Made by a program: the position numbers and the translations under genes
NCBI GenBank assembly: GCA_964588535.1
Contig: CAZPQA010000006.1
Coordinates: 3,428 to 67,427, forward strand
Direction: 5' to 3'
DNA from: NaphS2 sp964588535
Lineage (GTDB): Bacteria > Desulfobacterota > DSM-4660 > Desulfatiglandales > Desulfatiglandaceae
DNA length: 64,000 bases
Shown: positions 9,393 through 18,178 of the stretch, piece after piece
Numbering within the stretch: position 1 is the first letter of the stretch
Layout of the letters: each line of letters begins with the position of its first letter
Notes under the pieces: generated by a model
Database searches by the model: none
What the model was told of the DNA's origin: nothing
The model's input: only the letters and a program-made list of their open reading frames with translations

Positions 9393-10451
9393 ATGGGCGA
9401 ATATCACTTCGAATATACCGGTAATGTACACATCCATACCCGCTACTCGGATGGCGCAAAAACCGTGTTCGAAATCGCCCGGCATGCGGCTTTGGCAAAT
9501 CTTGATTTTATTATTATTAATGATCACGATTATATGGCAAAAAACCTTCATGTTGAAGATGAAGGGTATCATGGCGGTGTGCTGGCCCTGATGGGCCTTG
9601 AGTTGGGACGACGGTTTCACCATTACCTGGCCTTTGGTTTGCGGGAGATGGTTCGGGGGAAAGGCCTGAAGCCTCAGTCGGTCATTGATCGCGTGAATGA
9701 AAAGGGCGGTTTCGGGTTTCTGGCCCATCCTTTTGAAAAGGGGATGCCGTTTTGGGAAAACAGCATTGCCTATACCTGGAACGATCTTTCGGTGACAGGT
9801 TACACGGGGATTTGTATCTGGAATTTTTCATCCCGATGGAAAGAGCGGGTTAGAACAGTCCTGCATGGTCTCTTTTTTCTGCTGTTCAAGACCTGGGCCC
9901 TGAAAGGTCCCAGCCGGAAAACCCTCCTGTTCTGGGACAAGGTATGTGCAGCGCGACGGGTGGTGGCCATTGGCGGTTCCGATGCCCACGGAGCTCTCTT
10001 TCGCTGGGGGCCGTTTTGCTTTACCCCCCTGTCTTACCGCGACGGGCTTTCATCCATCAATATTCACCTGTTGCTGGAGCATCCCCTGGCAAAGGATTCA
10101 ATTGACGCGGGAAAACAAGTCTACGGCGCCATGAAAGAAGGTCGGCTTCATATTGCACACGACCGGCTGGCATCTTCCAGGGGTTTCAGGTTTTATTATA
10201 CCTGTAACGGGGGACCGACTCTGGAAATGGGGGAAGAAAGGGTGTTTCAACCGGGCACTCTTTTCGTGGAAACACCGCATAAGGGGGAAATCCGCCTGTT
10301 AAGAAACGGTATTTCGTTGGTTCGGCGGACCGGTTCGAGTCTTTCTGTTGCTGTCGAAACCCCGGGTGTTTATCGGGTTGAAGTTTATCGCTGTGCGCCT
10401 TTTTTCGGCCTTCGGCCGTGGATTTTTTCGAACCCCATTTATTTGCGGTAA
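9393..10451 (+). CDS. PHP-domain metal-dependent phosphoesterase
   Basis: Protein of 352 residues. The PHP metal ligands are visible as HIH at 13-15 with D20, INDHD near 48-52, the E of GLELGRR, LAHPF near 108 and GSDAHG near 196. PHP proteins hydrolyse phosphodiesters or phosphomonoesters using two or three metals. A beta-rich C-terminal region (about 240-352) follows. It begins 3 bases after the permease stop and closes the operon. Its link to the transglutaminase and transporter is unknown. Confidence 0.85.
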   Translation: MGEYHFEYTGNVHIHTRYSDGAKTVFEIARHAALANLDFIIINDHDYMAKNLHVEDEGYHGGVLALMGLELGRRFHHYLAFGLREMVRGKGLKPQSVIDRVNEKGGFGFLAHPFEKGMPFWENSIAYTWNDLSVTGYTGICIWNFSSRWKERVRTVLHGLFFLLFKTWALKGPSRKTLLFWDKVCAARRVVAIGGSDAHGALFRWGPFCFTPLSYRDGLSSINIHLLLEHPLAKDSIDAGKQVYGAMKEGRLHIAHDRLASSRGFRFYYTCNGGPTLEMGEERVFQPGTLFVETPHKGEIRLLRNGISLVRRTGSSLSVAVETPGVYRVEVYRCAPFFGLRPWIFSNPIYLR

Positions 10452-10469
10452 TAAATCATTCTTCCTGGA

Positions 10470-10721
10470 TCATTCTTTCAGCGCCGCCTTTGCAATATCC
10501 AGATTATACGCCTGGTTGGGATCGAAATCATTCTTCTGCTCATACATGGCGGACGCCTGCCGTATGGCCTCGTAGGGGATCCAGCCATGTTCCTCCCACA
10601 GCTTGGGATCATCTGAATTCCATAGTCTGAAATGGACCATGCCGTCTTTTTCCTGAACATACATGCGGACTTTCTTGTTTTGTGGAAATGGATAATAGTA
10701 TTTCCCGCGTTCATCTTTCAT
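10470..10721 (-). CDS. small conserved protein of unknown function
   Basis: Acidic soluble protein of 83 residues beginning MKDERGKYYYPFPQ, rich in aromatic and charged residues (LWEEHGWIPYEAI). The start is set by AAAGGAG 8 bases before this ATG. An upstream in-frame ATG at 10787 lies inside murJ and lacks such a site. It overlaps the end of murJ by 11 bases and is probably translated with it. I do not recognise the family. Confidence 0.7.
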   Translation of the reverse strand: MKDERGKYYYPFPQNKKVRMYVQEKDGMVHFRLWNSDDPKLWEEHGWIPYEAIRQASAMYEQKNDFDPNQAYNLDIAKAALKE

Positions 10722-12354
10722 CTGTTTTACTCCTTTTCGTTCGAAAGTGTTTGGTGAGCTTTTGAAGCGGTTTTTCAAAAATCTCAAGAATGTCTGCCAT
10801 TTTCATGATCCTGCAGGCCACATAAAGAAGGCATAAAAACAGTACCCCAAGCCCGACACACGTCGAGAGCGCCCCGGAAAATGTGGTGGCACCCGGGTCT
10901 GAAAAAACCATTCGTCTGATGGCTTCAAGAGCTGATCCCAGAAAAATGCTTAACAACATCATCTTGAAGACCGCGCCGTAGACGTGACGACTGTTCTTGT
11001 TTTGGGTGCGCCGGTTCCAGCAGATGTAAAGTAAGGCTACCTGCATGAACGCGGAAAGCGAAACCCCCAGGGCCACGCCGGATGCGCCCAACCGTTGCAT
11101 GCTCAATATATAAACGGGGATACTCAGCAACACCGCCGCTGTCCCCAGAAGGGCTGGGAAAAGGGTATTCTGCAAGGCATAGTACCCCCGCACCACTATG
11201 GTCTGGGCTGAGAAGGCGAAGGCGCCCAGCAGTAGAAAAGGCAGAAGATGGGCGGTTAACGCGGTTGCGGCGGCATCAAAGCGGCCCCGCTGGAAGAGCA
11301 TGAAAACCGCCTCATGACGGATAACCATAAGAAAGACAGAAAAAGGGATGACAATGGAGAGGGTACGCACCGTTCGATCCAGCAACCGGTTCATTTCGAG
11401 CATGCGCCCTTCCGTGGCCAGACGGGATATGAACGGGTAAAATGCGGTGCCCACGGCCTGGCCGAAGAGGCCCACGAGAATGAACATGATCCTGAGTCCA
11501 TAGTTAAGGGCCGCCACAGCGCCCCGGGGCATATAGGAACCGAAGAACCTGAAAAAAAACTCTGTTGAAAAGGTCATGGTGAGGCCCAGGATAAGGGGAA
11601 GGGTCAGAAGGAAATAGTGCTTTAAGTCCGGATGGGTCCATTCAAAACAGAACTTGAACCGCATGCCAAGACGTGCGGCGCCAAACCACTGCACTGCAAA
11701 ATTTCCCGCCACAGCGCCTCCCAGTACGCCCCACGCGAACCCTTCAATGCCGATCCAGGGGGCGAGTACAAGGCCGCCTGTGATAATGCCCAGATTATAG
11801 AGGAGGGGGGCCAGCGCGGGAATGAGGAAATGTTCTTTTGAAAACTGTACGGCCATGAAAAGGCCCCCAATAAAGAAAAAGAACTGGGCCGGCAGGACAA
11901 TACGGGTCATTCGGATGGTGAGTGCTTTGATCGCCGGATCGTCAATGCCCGGCGCGAACAGTGCCACGAGGTGATCCGCATAAAACCAGGCTGCAACAAT
12001 GAAAAGGAGCAACAGGCTTCCAAATGAGGAAAGGATGAGGGAGAAAATCCGCCATCCTTCTGTTTCCCTGTTGCTGACCAGATACTTGTTGAAGATGGGG
12101 ATGAAGGTAATGGAGAGAAAGCCCGTAGCCGCCACATGATTCAGTATTTCCGGCAGCACAAACGCCATCTGGTAAGCGTCTACCGCCGCCCCGGTCCCGC
12201 CCACATAGGCGATGACAACTTCGCGAAGCAGTCCGATGACCCGGCTCAAAAAGACCGAGGCCATCATGATGAGGGATGCGATGCCGATTTTTTTATAAAG
12301 AGATCCCGGCGTGGCGGCGTTTTCATCCGCTATGGTTTCTTCTGCTGCAGTCAT
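10711..12354 (-). CDS. murJ: lipid II flippase MurJ
   Basis: Integral membrane protein of 547 residues with about 14 helices, of the MVF/MOP superfamily. It moves lipid II across the inner membrane for peptidoglycan synthesis. Recognisable family features are FLSRVIGLLREVVIAYVGG near 36-55, VDAYQMAFVLPEIL, and GFLSITFIPIFNKYL. The N-terminal 20 residues are a polar extension. A short unknown gene overlaps its stop, and its start lies 25 bases after the molybdenum-carrier-like gene. Confidence 0.93.
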   Translation of the reverse strand: MTAAEETIADENAATPGSLYKKIGIASLIMMASVFLSRVIGLLREVVIAYVGGTGAAVDAYQMAFVLPEILNHVAATGFLSITFIPIFNKYLVSNRETEGWRIFSLILSSFGSLLLLFIVAAWFYADHLVALFAPGIDDPAIKALTIRMTRIVLPAQFFFFIGGLFMAVQFSKEHFLIPALAPLLYNLGIITGGLVLAPWIGIEGFAWGVLGGAVAGNFAVQWFGAARLGMRFKFCFEWTHPDLKHYFLLTLPLILGLTMTFSTEFFFRFFGSYMPRGAVAALNYGLRIMFILVGLFGQAVGTAFYPFISRLATEGRMLEMNRLLDRTVRTLSIVIPFSVFLMVIRHEAVFMLFQRGRFDAAATALTAHLLPFLLLGAFAFSAQTIVVRGYYALQNTLFPALLGTAAVLLSIPVYILSMQRLGASGVALGVSLSAFMQVALLYICWNRRTQNKNSRHVYGAVFKMMLLSIFLGSALEAIRRMVFSDPGATTFSGALSTCVGLGVLFLCLLYVACRIMKMADILEIFEKPLQKLTKHFRTKRSKTDER

Positions 12355-12379
12355 GTTAACGCCAGGTTTCCAGGAAAGG

Positions 12380-13177
12380 TCAACGGACGACCCTCAAACT
12401 ATGGGATGATTGCAGTTTTTCCCAGAGCTTTTTGATGATGAGGGAGATCGCTTCCTCTTCTTGGATGGATCCTTTCCCCAGAATGAAACCGCAGGATGAG
12501 ATGAGCGCATCATTCTCCTCCCGAAGGCCGAAGTTATTTGCGATATAACGGCCCAGCGTGCGGTCCAGACTCTTGAGATCCCGTTTGCCCGTTCGAGCGA
12601 TTTTACTCTTATCTTTCAATGTCAGAAGCGTAAGGAGGCGTTCAACCGCTTCATCCACATTTTCAGGCAGGGGGTAACGCCGGCTGACGGATGGGCTCGT
12701 GTGGGTACTGATCATGGATAATTGAAAGGCGGCCTCCAGTATGTCAAAAGTGGCGCGGTATATTCGACTATCCTGGCTTTGTCGGGGGCCCGCCACGTTC
12801 AAAACACCGATGTGTTGCTTCTTTATCCATGTGTGAATGGATTGGGCGGCGCTGAAGCTGTTGGTTTGGAGCAGGTCCATATGAAGCCAGGGCCGTCCGC
12901 TTTTCAGGGCCATTTTTTGTGTTAACAGGGATCCACCGGTCAGCTTGCCGTGGGAGAATATGAGGGTTGCGTCAGAATCGATCACATTCTGCTCGGTACG
13001 ACGGGCATAGTCGGTGCTGTTCATTTCCTTGAGCCGGTACTTTTGGGGCAGCTTCCCATCTTCCGTCCTTCGTCCTTTGGGTATCCAGCCGCCGTGAGCA
13101 ATGTTCCATTCCAAAGCGAAATCAAGGGCCGCTCGATCAGCACCGGTCTGCCCGCCCGAGATAATTTTTCTGACCAT
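12380..13177 (-). CDS. putative molybdenum carrier protein with DUF6794-like C-terminus
   Basis: Protein of 265 residues. The first 150 match the MoCo-carrier/YpsA-like Rossmann fold: SGGQTGADRAALDFA near 7-21, GGWIPKGRRTEDG, and SDATLIFSHGKLTGGS. The C-terminal 90 residues (YPLPENVDEAVERLL ... YIANNFGLREEND) look like a DUF6794 domain, which I recall in small stand-alone proteins. GGAG six bases upstream favours the second of two adjacent ATGs, and longer starts lack a site. The ligand (molybdenum cofactor or nucleotide) is inferred from family naming. Confidence 0.75.
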   Translation of the reverse strand: MVRKIISGGQTGADRAALDFALEWNIAHGGWIPKGRRTEDGKLPQKYRLKEMNSTDYARRTEQNVIDSDATLIFSHGKLTGGSLLTQKMALKSGRPWLHMDLLQTNSFSAAQSIHTWIKKQHIGVLNVAGPRQSQDSRIYRATFDILEAAFQLSMISTHTSPSVSRRYPLPENVDEAVERLLTLLTLKDKSKIARTGKRDLKSLDRTLGRYIANNFGLREENDALISSCGFILGKGSIQEEEAISLIIKKLWEKLQSSHSLRVVR

Positions 13178-13427
13178 CATGAACTCCGGAGATGCGTGTC
13201 CGCCGAAATAAAAAACAACTTTTTTGCATGCACTGGCCGAAAAAACTATCAATGTTGAATGGGATTGTAAAGCGTTGATTTTAAGGCCCTGTTCATATAA
13301 TTTTTCCTGCTTTCATCTCCAGTTGAATCCTGCTTATTTGTCCTTGACGAATAAACGGAATTTCCTTACAGTTTTTTTCTGGAAAAAACAACATCTGTGA
13401 CAGGTGCTGGGAAAGGAGGATTTGACC

Positions 13428-14258
13428 ATGGAAAGTGCAATTGCCAGGGAAACGGGGATGCGTTTCGAACCGGTGGCCATTCTTTTCAGCGATGAAAGGC
13501 TTGAAAAGGCACGGCAGTTCAAGGAGGGGAAATGGGGATGTGCCATGTTCATGCTGGGGGCTGCGACGAAGGGGGCCACAGCGGTGTTTGACCGGAAAAC
13601 CTTTGGTTGTCCCGGCGGTGCGGTTGGCCTCGGCTTTGGAAATGAGTACAAAAATTTTCTGGGAGGGGAAGAGTGTTTTTCCTACTTTCTCTCCGTCGGG
13701 AATGGGGCATGGGAGAAGGGCCGGGAGGCATGTAAAAAACTGGAGCCGTTCCTCAACAAGGAAATGTATGACAATTTTGCTCACGGCGAACGCTATGCCC
13801 GGACCCCCGAGCTGGTGGAGGATTTCGTTGAAAATCTGCCCATCACGGATATCCCCCATGAATATGTGGTGTTCAAGCCACTCAAAGAAGTGGACCCTGC
13901 CCGAGAGGTTCCCGAAGTGGTCGTTTTTCTAGGGGACATGGACCAGATTTCCGCCTTGAGTGTCCTGGCCAATTACGGCCGCCGGGGCAATGAAAATGTG
14001 ATCTTTCCATTTGCTGCCGGGTGTCAGAATATCGGCATCTACCCGTTTCAAGAGGCCCAAACAGAATATCCCCGTGCGGTTCTGGGCTTGAACGACATCT
14101 CCGCCAGGGTGGCCCTGAAGCGGATGTTGAAAACCGATGTCATGACCTTTGCAACGCCTTTCAGCCTTTTTGAAGAAATGGAGAAGAATGTGGCTGGCAG
14201 TTTTCTGGAGAGGGGAACCTGGCAGCAGTTGATGGCACTGAAAGAGAAAAGCAGGTAA
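13428..14258 (+). CDS. DUF169 family protein
   Basis: Protein of 276 residues of the DUF169 family, frequent in anaerobes and archaea and of unknown function. Typical segments are PVAILFSDE near 15, GCAMFMLGAATKGATAVFDRKTFGCPGG near 40-67 with conserved cysteines, and VVFLGDMDQISAL. The start is fixed by GGAAAGGAGG eight bases upstream of the ATG; an in-frame ATG at 13404 precedes this site. It is a single gene divergent from the molybdenum-carrier-like gene. Confidence 0.85.
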   Translation: MESAIARETGMRFEPVAILFSDERLEKARQFKEGKWGCAMFMLGAATKGATAVFDRKTFGCPGGAVGLGFGNEYKNFLGGEECFSYFLSVGNGAWEKGREACKKLEPFLNKEMYDNFAHGERYARTPELVEDFVENLPITDIPHEYVVFKPLKEVDPAREVPEVVVFLGDMDQISALSVLANYGRRGNENVIFPFAAGCQNIGIYPFQEAQTEYPRAVLGLNDISARVALKRMLKTDVMTFATPFSLFEEMEKNVAGSFLERGTWQQLMALKEKSR

Positions 14259-14424
14259 ACCAGATATCATATCTCGCGAGACCCGATTCTTATGAAAGAC
14301 CGGATGACCCTTGCGATTTTAGCCATAAGACACTATGTTATCGGAAGTGTCCCCGGATATTATCAGATAGCTGAAGGCGCTGTATAGCAGGATATTTTAT
14401 TTTGCGTAGTCGGGAGATTTTTCG

Positions 14425-16071
14425 ATGGTCGAAAAACCTGGATATGAGGAATTAGCAGAGAGGGTCAGAGAATTAGAAAAGGAATCTGGTGCTCGCAAGA
14501 GAGCAGAAGAAGCGCTTTCGAAAGAAAAACTGCTGAGTGATTCCATCAGCAACAATATTCCTGCAGGGGTCGCATTCCTGAACAATAATTTTGTCTTACG
14601 CAAATATAATCGTGCTTACGCAGAACTCATTCGGATCTATACCCCTTATACCCCGGAGCAAGCCCTGGGGATGTCCTATTTCGATTACGTTCCCGGGAGC
14701 CGGGACCAGACAGAGGAATGGTTCCTGGAGGTCAGGGATTCCGGCAAGGCACAGAGTAGATATGGCTTCAAGTTAATAATCAAGGAAGGAAGTCAGGAAC
14801 GGACTACATTCTGGGACACAAGCATTGCTCCCATGTTAGATTTCTCAGGCGCGGTCGAGGGAATCTTGATTCTCACACAGGATGTAACAAACCGTAGGGA
14901 GGCGGAGGTGGCTCTGCAGGAGAGCCGACAGCAGCTCTATCAGGCGCAGAAGATGGATGCCCTGGGAACGCTTGTGGCAGGCGTGGCCCATGAGATCAAC
15001 AATCCCCTCAGCCAAGTCATGTTCAATATGCCACTTCTGCAGAAGCTCTGGCGTGATCTGCTTCCTGTTTTGAAAGAGTATTCCGAAAGAAATCCGGATC
15101 TAAAATATGGTGGCTTAACCTATGAATTCCTGGCAGAGAATTTGGGTCAGCTACTTACTGATATGGAAATGGCCGCAAACCGGGTAGCCACAATCGGTTC
15201 CAGCCTGAAAAGTTTTTCCAGACAGTCAAGCGTTGTGGACAAGAGGCCGATTCAGATAAACACCGCCGTGACTAATGCCGTAAAGCTTGCGGGAACTACC
15301 ATTAAGAAATCAGGTGTTCATCTTGAACTTGACCTTGCCGATGATCTTCCTTTGATGGAAGGGAACCTTCACTGCATTGAACAGATAATTCTTAATATGA
15401 CCATAAATAGCGTCGAAGCAGTCGGCCACAACCGGGGTGAGATCAGGATTGCTACACTATTTCAAGAAGAAGAGGGCCGCATAAGACTTTCAATAGCGGA
15501 CGATGGTCGAGGGGTCTCTCCATCCATTTCTGACAAAATCTTTGACCCGTTTGTTACCGATAAACAGGCTGAAGGTGGCACAGGTCTTGGCCTTTCAGTG
15601 AGTTACAGCCTGGTCAAGGCCCATGACGGCGAAATCACATTCGAGAGTCGGGAAGGAGAAGGAACAACTTTCACGCTGCTCTTTCCGGCTATCGTTGAAC
15701 CGAAAGCAGCCAAGATCTTACTTGTTGACGATGTTAAATCGGTTCGGGATATGTTGATAAGAGCTCTTACAAGGGATCGCACTTATCTGGTAGAAGAGAC
15801 ATCCAACGGAAAAGAGGCTTTTATCAAGATTGCAACTTTCCGTCCCGATCTCCTTATCCTCGACATTTTCATGCCGGAAATGGACGGCCTTGAAGTCTGC
15901 CGTGCCATAAAAGCCGAGCCCGTATTAACCGACATGAAAGTAATCATTATTACCGGATTCCCGAAGCACCCCAAGTTGAAAGAGGTGGCGGAATTGGGGT
16001 TTACTGATGTCTTTTGCAAGCCTTTTGATATGAGAGATTTCATTAAAGCGGTCGATGATATTCTGGCCTGA
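14425..16071 (+). CDS. soluble PAS hybrid sensor histidine kinase
   Basis: Protein of 548 residues without membrane segments. It has an N-terminal coiled coil (1-35), a PAS domain (about 36-160), HisKA with phospho-acceptor H189 in AHEINNPL, HATPase (DDGRGV, GTGLGLS) and a C-terminal receiver with D480 (LILDIFMPEMDG) and the conserved KPF lysine. It senses an intracellular signal. It lies 43 bases upstream of a sigma-54 activator, so the two form a phosphorelay that I infer controls the downstream Hsp20 operon. Confidence 0.92.
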   Translation: MVEKPGYEELAERVRELEKESGARKRAEEALSKEKLLSDSISNNIPAGVAFLNNNFVLRKYNRAYAELIRIYTPYTPEQALGMSYFDYVPGSRDQTEEWFLEVRDSGKAQSRYGFKLIIKEGSQERTTFWDTSIAPMLDFSGAVEGILILTQDVTNRREAEVALQESRQQLYQAQKMDALGTLVAGVAHEINNPLSQVMFNMPLLQKLWRDLLPVLKEYSERNPDLKYGGLTYEFLAENLGQLLTDMEMAANRVATIGSSLKSFSRQSSVVDKRPIQINTAVTNAVKLAGTTIKKSGVHLELDLADDLPLMEGNLHCIEQIILNMTINSVEAVGHNRGEIRIATLFQEEEGRIRLSIADDGRGVSPSISDKIFDPFVTDKQAEGGTGLGLSVSYSLVKAHDGEITFESREGEGTTFTLLFPAIVEPKAAKILLVDDVKSVRDMLIRALTRDRTYLVEETSNGKEAFIKIATFRPDLLILDIFMPEMDGLEVCRAIKAEPVLTDMKVIIITGFPKHPKLKEVAELGFTDVFCKPFDMRDFIKAVDDILA

Positions 16072-16114
16072 AAAGGGTGATTTAGGCACTTAAATTTCAT
16101 AGCGTATTTTTGAA

Positions 16115-17509
16115 ATGGAATCGATACCTGCAAAAAAAACCCCCATCTTGGTCGTCGATGACGACGACGGTCTTCTTCTGAGCATAAAGGCTACCTTAGT
16201 TAGCTCCGGCATGAATGAACCTGCCCTTGTCTCTGACAGCAGGCGTGCCATGGAATTAATCAGGAAGCATGGCTTTACACTCGTGTTGCTGGATATCATG
16301 ATGCCTCACATGAGCGGGATGGATCTTCTTCAACAGATAAAAGAAGAATTTCCGGATATAGAATGTGTCATGGTAACGGCCATGGATGATGTCCCTTCAG
16401 CTGTCCGTTCCATGAGATTCGGGGCATTTGATTACCTGGTCAAGCCTTTTAACAGTGAAAAGCTTATAATAGCCATCAACCGTGCCCTTGAGAGACATAA
16501 TCTCAGGCACGGGCTGGCCCTTTTTGAGAAAAAACAATCATTTTCGGATTTAAAAAATCCGTGGGCCTTCGAAAATACGGTGGCGGAAGATGAGACAATG
16601 GCCCTGGTTTTTCACCAGGCTGAAGCTGTTGGCCCTACCGATTACAACGTGGTCATTTCCGGTGAGTCCGGGACCGGCAAAGAGATGTTAGGCCGTATTC
16701 TCCACAGCCTGAGTGACCGTTCAAGCGGCCCGTTTCTGGCCGTCAATATGGCAGCATTCAGCCAGTCGCTTTTCGACGATCAGTTCTTTGGCCATGTCAG
16801 GGGCGCCTACACCGGCGCAACGAGCGAGAAAAGGGGTTTCTTTGAGTCAGCGCAGGGCGGTACCCTGTTCCTGGACGAGATAACGGAATTAAAACCCTCG
16901 CTGCAGGGGAAGCTCCTGCGGGTCATACAAGAAAGAGAGCTCTATCGTCTCGGCACCACGAAAGCCAGCAGTATTGACGTGCGAATTATTGCCGCTACAA
17001 ACCGCGACATCAGCAGAGAGATCAAAGAAGGCCGTTTTCGAGCCGACCTATTCTACCGTCTGAATATCTGCCATATCAAGATGCCTCCGCTCAGAGAGAG
17101 GAAAAAGGATATCCTGCCATTGGCACGCCATTTCCTGGGAATACATGCAACAAAAAACAAGAAAAAGATTGACTCTCTTTCCACGGAGTTAGCTGACCGT
17201 ATGTTAGGATATGCTTTTCCGGGTAATGTTCGTGAACTGGAAAACATAATCGCCAGCGCTTCAGTCTTGGAAAATGGGGACATCCTGACCTTGTCCTCGG
17301 CCCGTGACCTGGCGCCCCTTCAGGGAGATTCTCTGCCGGAAAGTGAATCGTTGCTCTCTTTGGGTGAACTTGAAAGGGGTCATATTTACCGGGTGTTGAA
17401 GGCGACGGACGGAAACCGCACCCGGAGCGCAAAGATTCTTGGCATCGGCTTGCGAACGCTTCAGAGAAAATTGAAAGAATTTGATGAATCGTCAACAGCG
17501 CCAAAATGA
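16115..17509 (+). CDS. sigma-54-dependent response regulator (NtrC family)
   Basis: Protein of 464 residues with the order receiver (phospho-acceptor D60 in LLDIMMP), AAA+ domain with Walker A GESGTGKE at 183-190, the sigma-54 contact loop reading GAYTGA at 230-235 in place of GAFTGA (a common active variant), Walker B GGTLFLDEI, arginine finger region, and a C-terminal Fis-type helix-turn-helix (NRTRSAKILGIGLRTLQRKL). It is the likely activator of the sigma-54 promoter 200 bases downstream and partner of the kinase just upstream. Confidence 0.94.
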   Translation: MESIPAKKTPILVVDDDDGLLLSIKATLVSSGMNEPALVSDSRRAMELIRKHGFTLVLLDIMMPHMSGMDLLQQIKEEFPDIECVMVTAMDDVPSAVRSMRFGAFDYLVKPFNSEKLIIAINRALERHNLRHGLALFEKKQSFSDLKNPWAFENTVAEDETMALVFHQAEAVGPTDYNVVISGESGTGKEMLGRILHSLSDRSSGPFLAVNMAAFSQSLFDDQFFGHVRGAYTGATSEKRGFFESAQGGTLFLDEITELKPSLQGKLLRVIQERELYRLGTTKASSIDVRIIAATNRDISREIKEGRFRADLFYRLNICHIKMPPLRERKKDILPLARHFLGIHATKNKKKIDSLSTELADRMLGYAFPGNVRELENIIASASVLENGDILTLSSARDLAPLQGDSLPESESLLSLGELERGHIYRVLKATDGNRTRSAKILGIGLRTLQRKLKEFDESSTAPK

Positions 17510-17600
17510 CGCAGATGAGTCATGTCGGCACTTGATGGTTAATGCCTTAAAATACCTCATCATAATTGAGAAGTGAATAGCGTTCCGCGTCAAAATGACG
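17498..17600 (+). promoter_or_regulatory. two candidate activator-binding palindromes
   Basis: GCGCCAAAATGACGC at 17498-17512 and GCGTCAAAATGACGT at 17586-17600 share the core CGYCA-AAA-TGACG, a dyad with 5-base arms. They are 88 bases apart. The nearer copy is about 112 bases upstream of the -24 element at 17712, the usual distance for an NtrC-family enhancer. The first overlaps the stop codon of the activator gene. Binding by the upstream activator is inference. Confidence 0.6.
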
Positions 17601-17711
17601 TGGTGTATGACCTACCCTTAATTTTTTCCATAATTAGCTTTCCCCAGTAAACCATCTATAACACCCCGTAATTTAATGATATTTCATACCTTTCTTTAAA
17701 AGCTGCTTCAC

Positions 17712-17727
17712 TGGCATGCATTGTGCA
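17712..17727 (+). promoter_or_regulatory. sigma-54 (-24/-12) promoter
   Basis: TGGCATGCATTGTGCA has GG at 17713-17714 and GC at 17725-17726 with exactly 10 bases between them, and matches TGGCAC-N5-TTGCW closely (TTGC reads GTGC). It lies about 70 bases before the response-regulator start at 17798 and directly follows a sigma-54 activator gene with upstream palindromes. It should drive the genes at 17798-19771. Confidence 0.75.
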
Positions 17728-17797
17728 AAAAAAGGACATTTATTCGCCGCCCCTTTTTGGGCCGTGGTTTGAGTCTTAGTACAGAAGAGGCAATTTT

Positions 17798-18163
17798 GTG
17801 AAAATTTTGGTTGTGGATGATGATGCTGGTACACTTACTGCGCTTAAGGTGGGTCTTTCCAGTTTCGGCCACCGGGTAGTTGTGGCTGAAAATGCCAGTA
17901 AGGCTTTGGAGATAATAGAAATTTCCGGGGAAACCAAACTGGTTGACTTATTGATTACCGACCTCAGAATGCCGGGTATGAATGGCCTGGATCTCATTTT
18001 GACGGCCAGAAAAAAGAACCCGAGCCTGGCATGCATCCTCATGACGGCCTATGGTAATGAGGTCATTCGAAAAGAGGCGGGGATGCTCGGTCTCTGTGTT
18101 TATATTGAAAAACCCTTCTCGCCTGAGAAGCTTTTGAAATCGATCAGCAATCTGAAAAAATGA
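17798..18163 (+). CDS. single-domain response regulator
   Basis: CheY-like receiver of 121 residues with no output domain: acidic pocket DDD at 7-9, phospho-acceptor D55 (LLITDLRMPG) and the switch lysine in IEKPF. It is the first gene behind the sigma-54 promoter. Its likely role is a phosphate sink or a protein-protein switch in the upstream phosphorelay; the partner is unknown. Confidence 0.9.
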   Translation: MKILVVDDDAGTLTALKVGLSSFGHRVVVAENASKALEIIEISGETKLVDLLITDLRMPGMNGLDLILTARKKNPSLACILMTAYGNEVIRKEAGMLGLCVYIEKPFSPEKLLKSISNLKK

Positions 18164-18178
18164 GTTAGGAGCTGTGTT

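Noticed and set aside
14305..14325. CCGGATGACCCTTGC as a second sigma-54 promoter before the kinase gene
   Set aside because: GG and GC are separated by 9 bases instead of 10 and the flanking consensus is poor.
16802..16819. GAYTGA as a defective sigma-54 contact loop
   Set aside because: Tyrosine replaces phenylalanine in many active activators, so it is not evidence of lost function.
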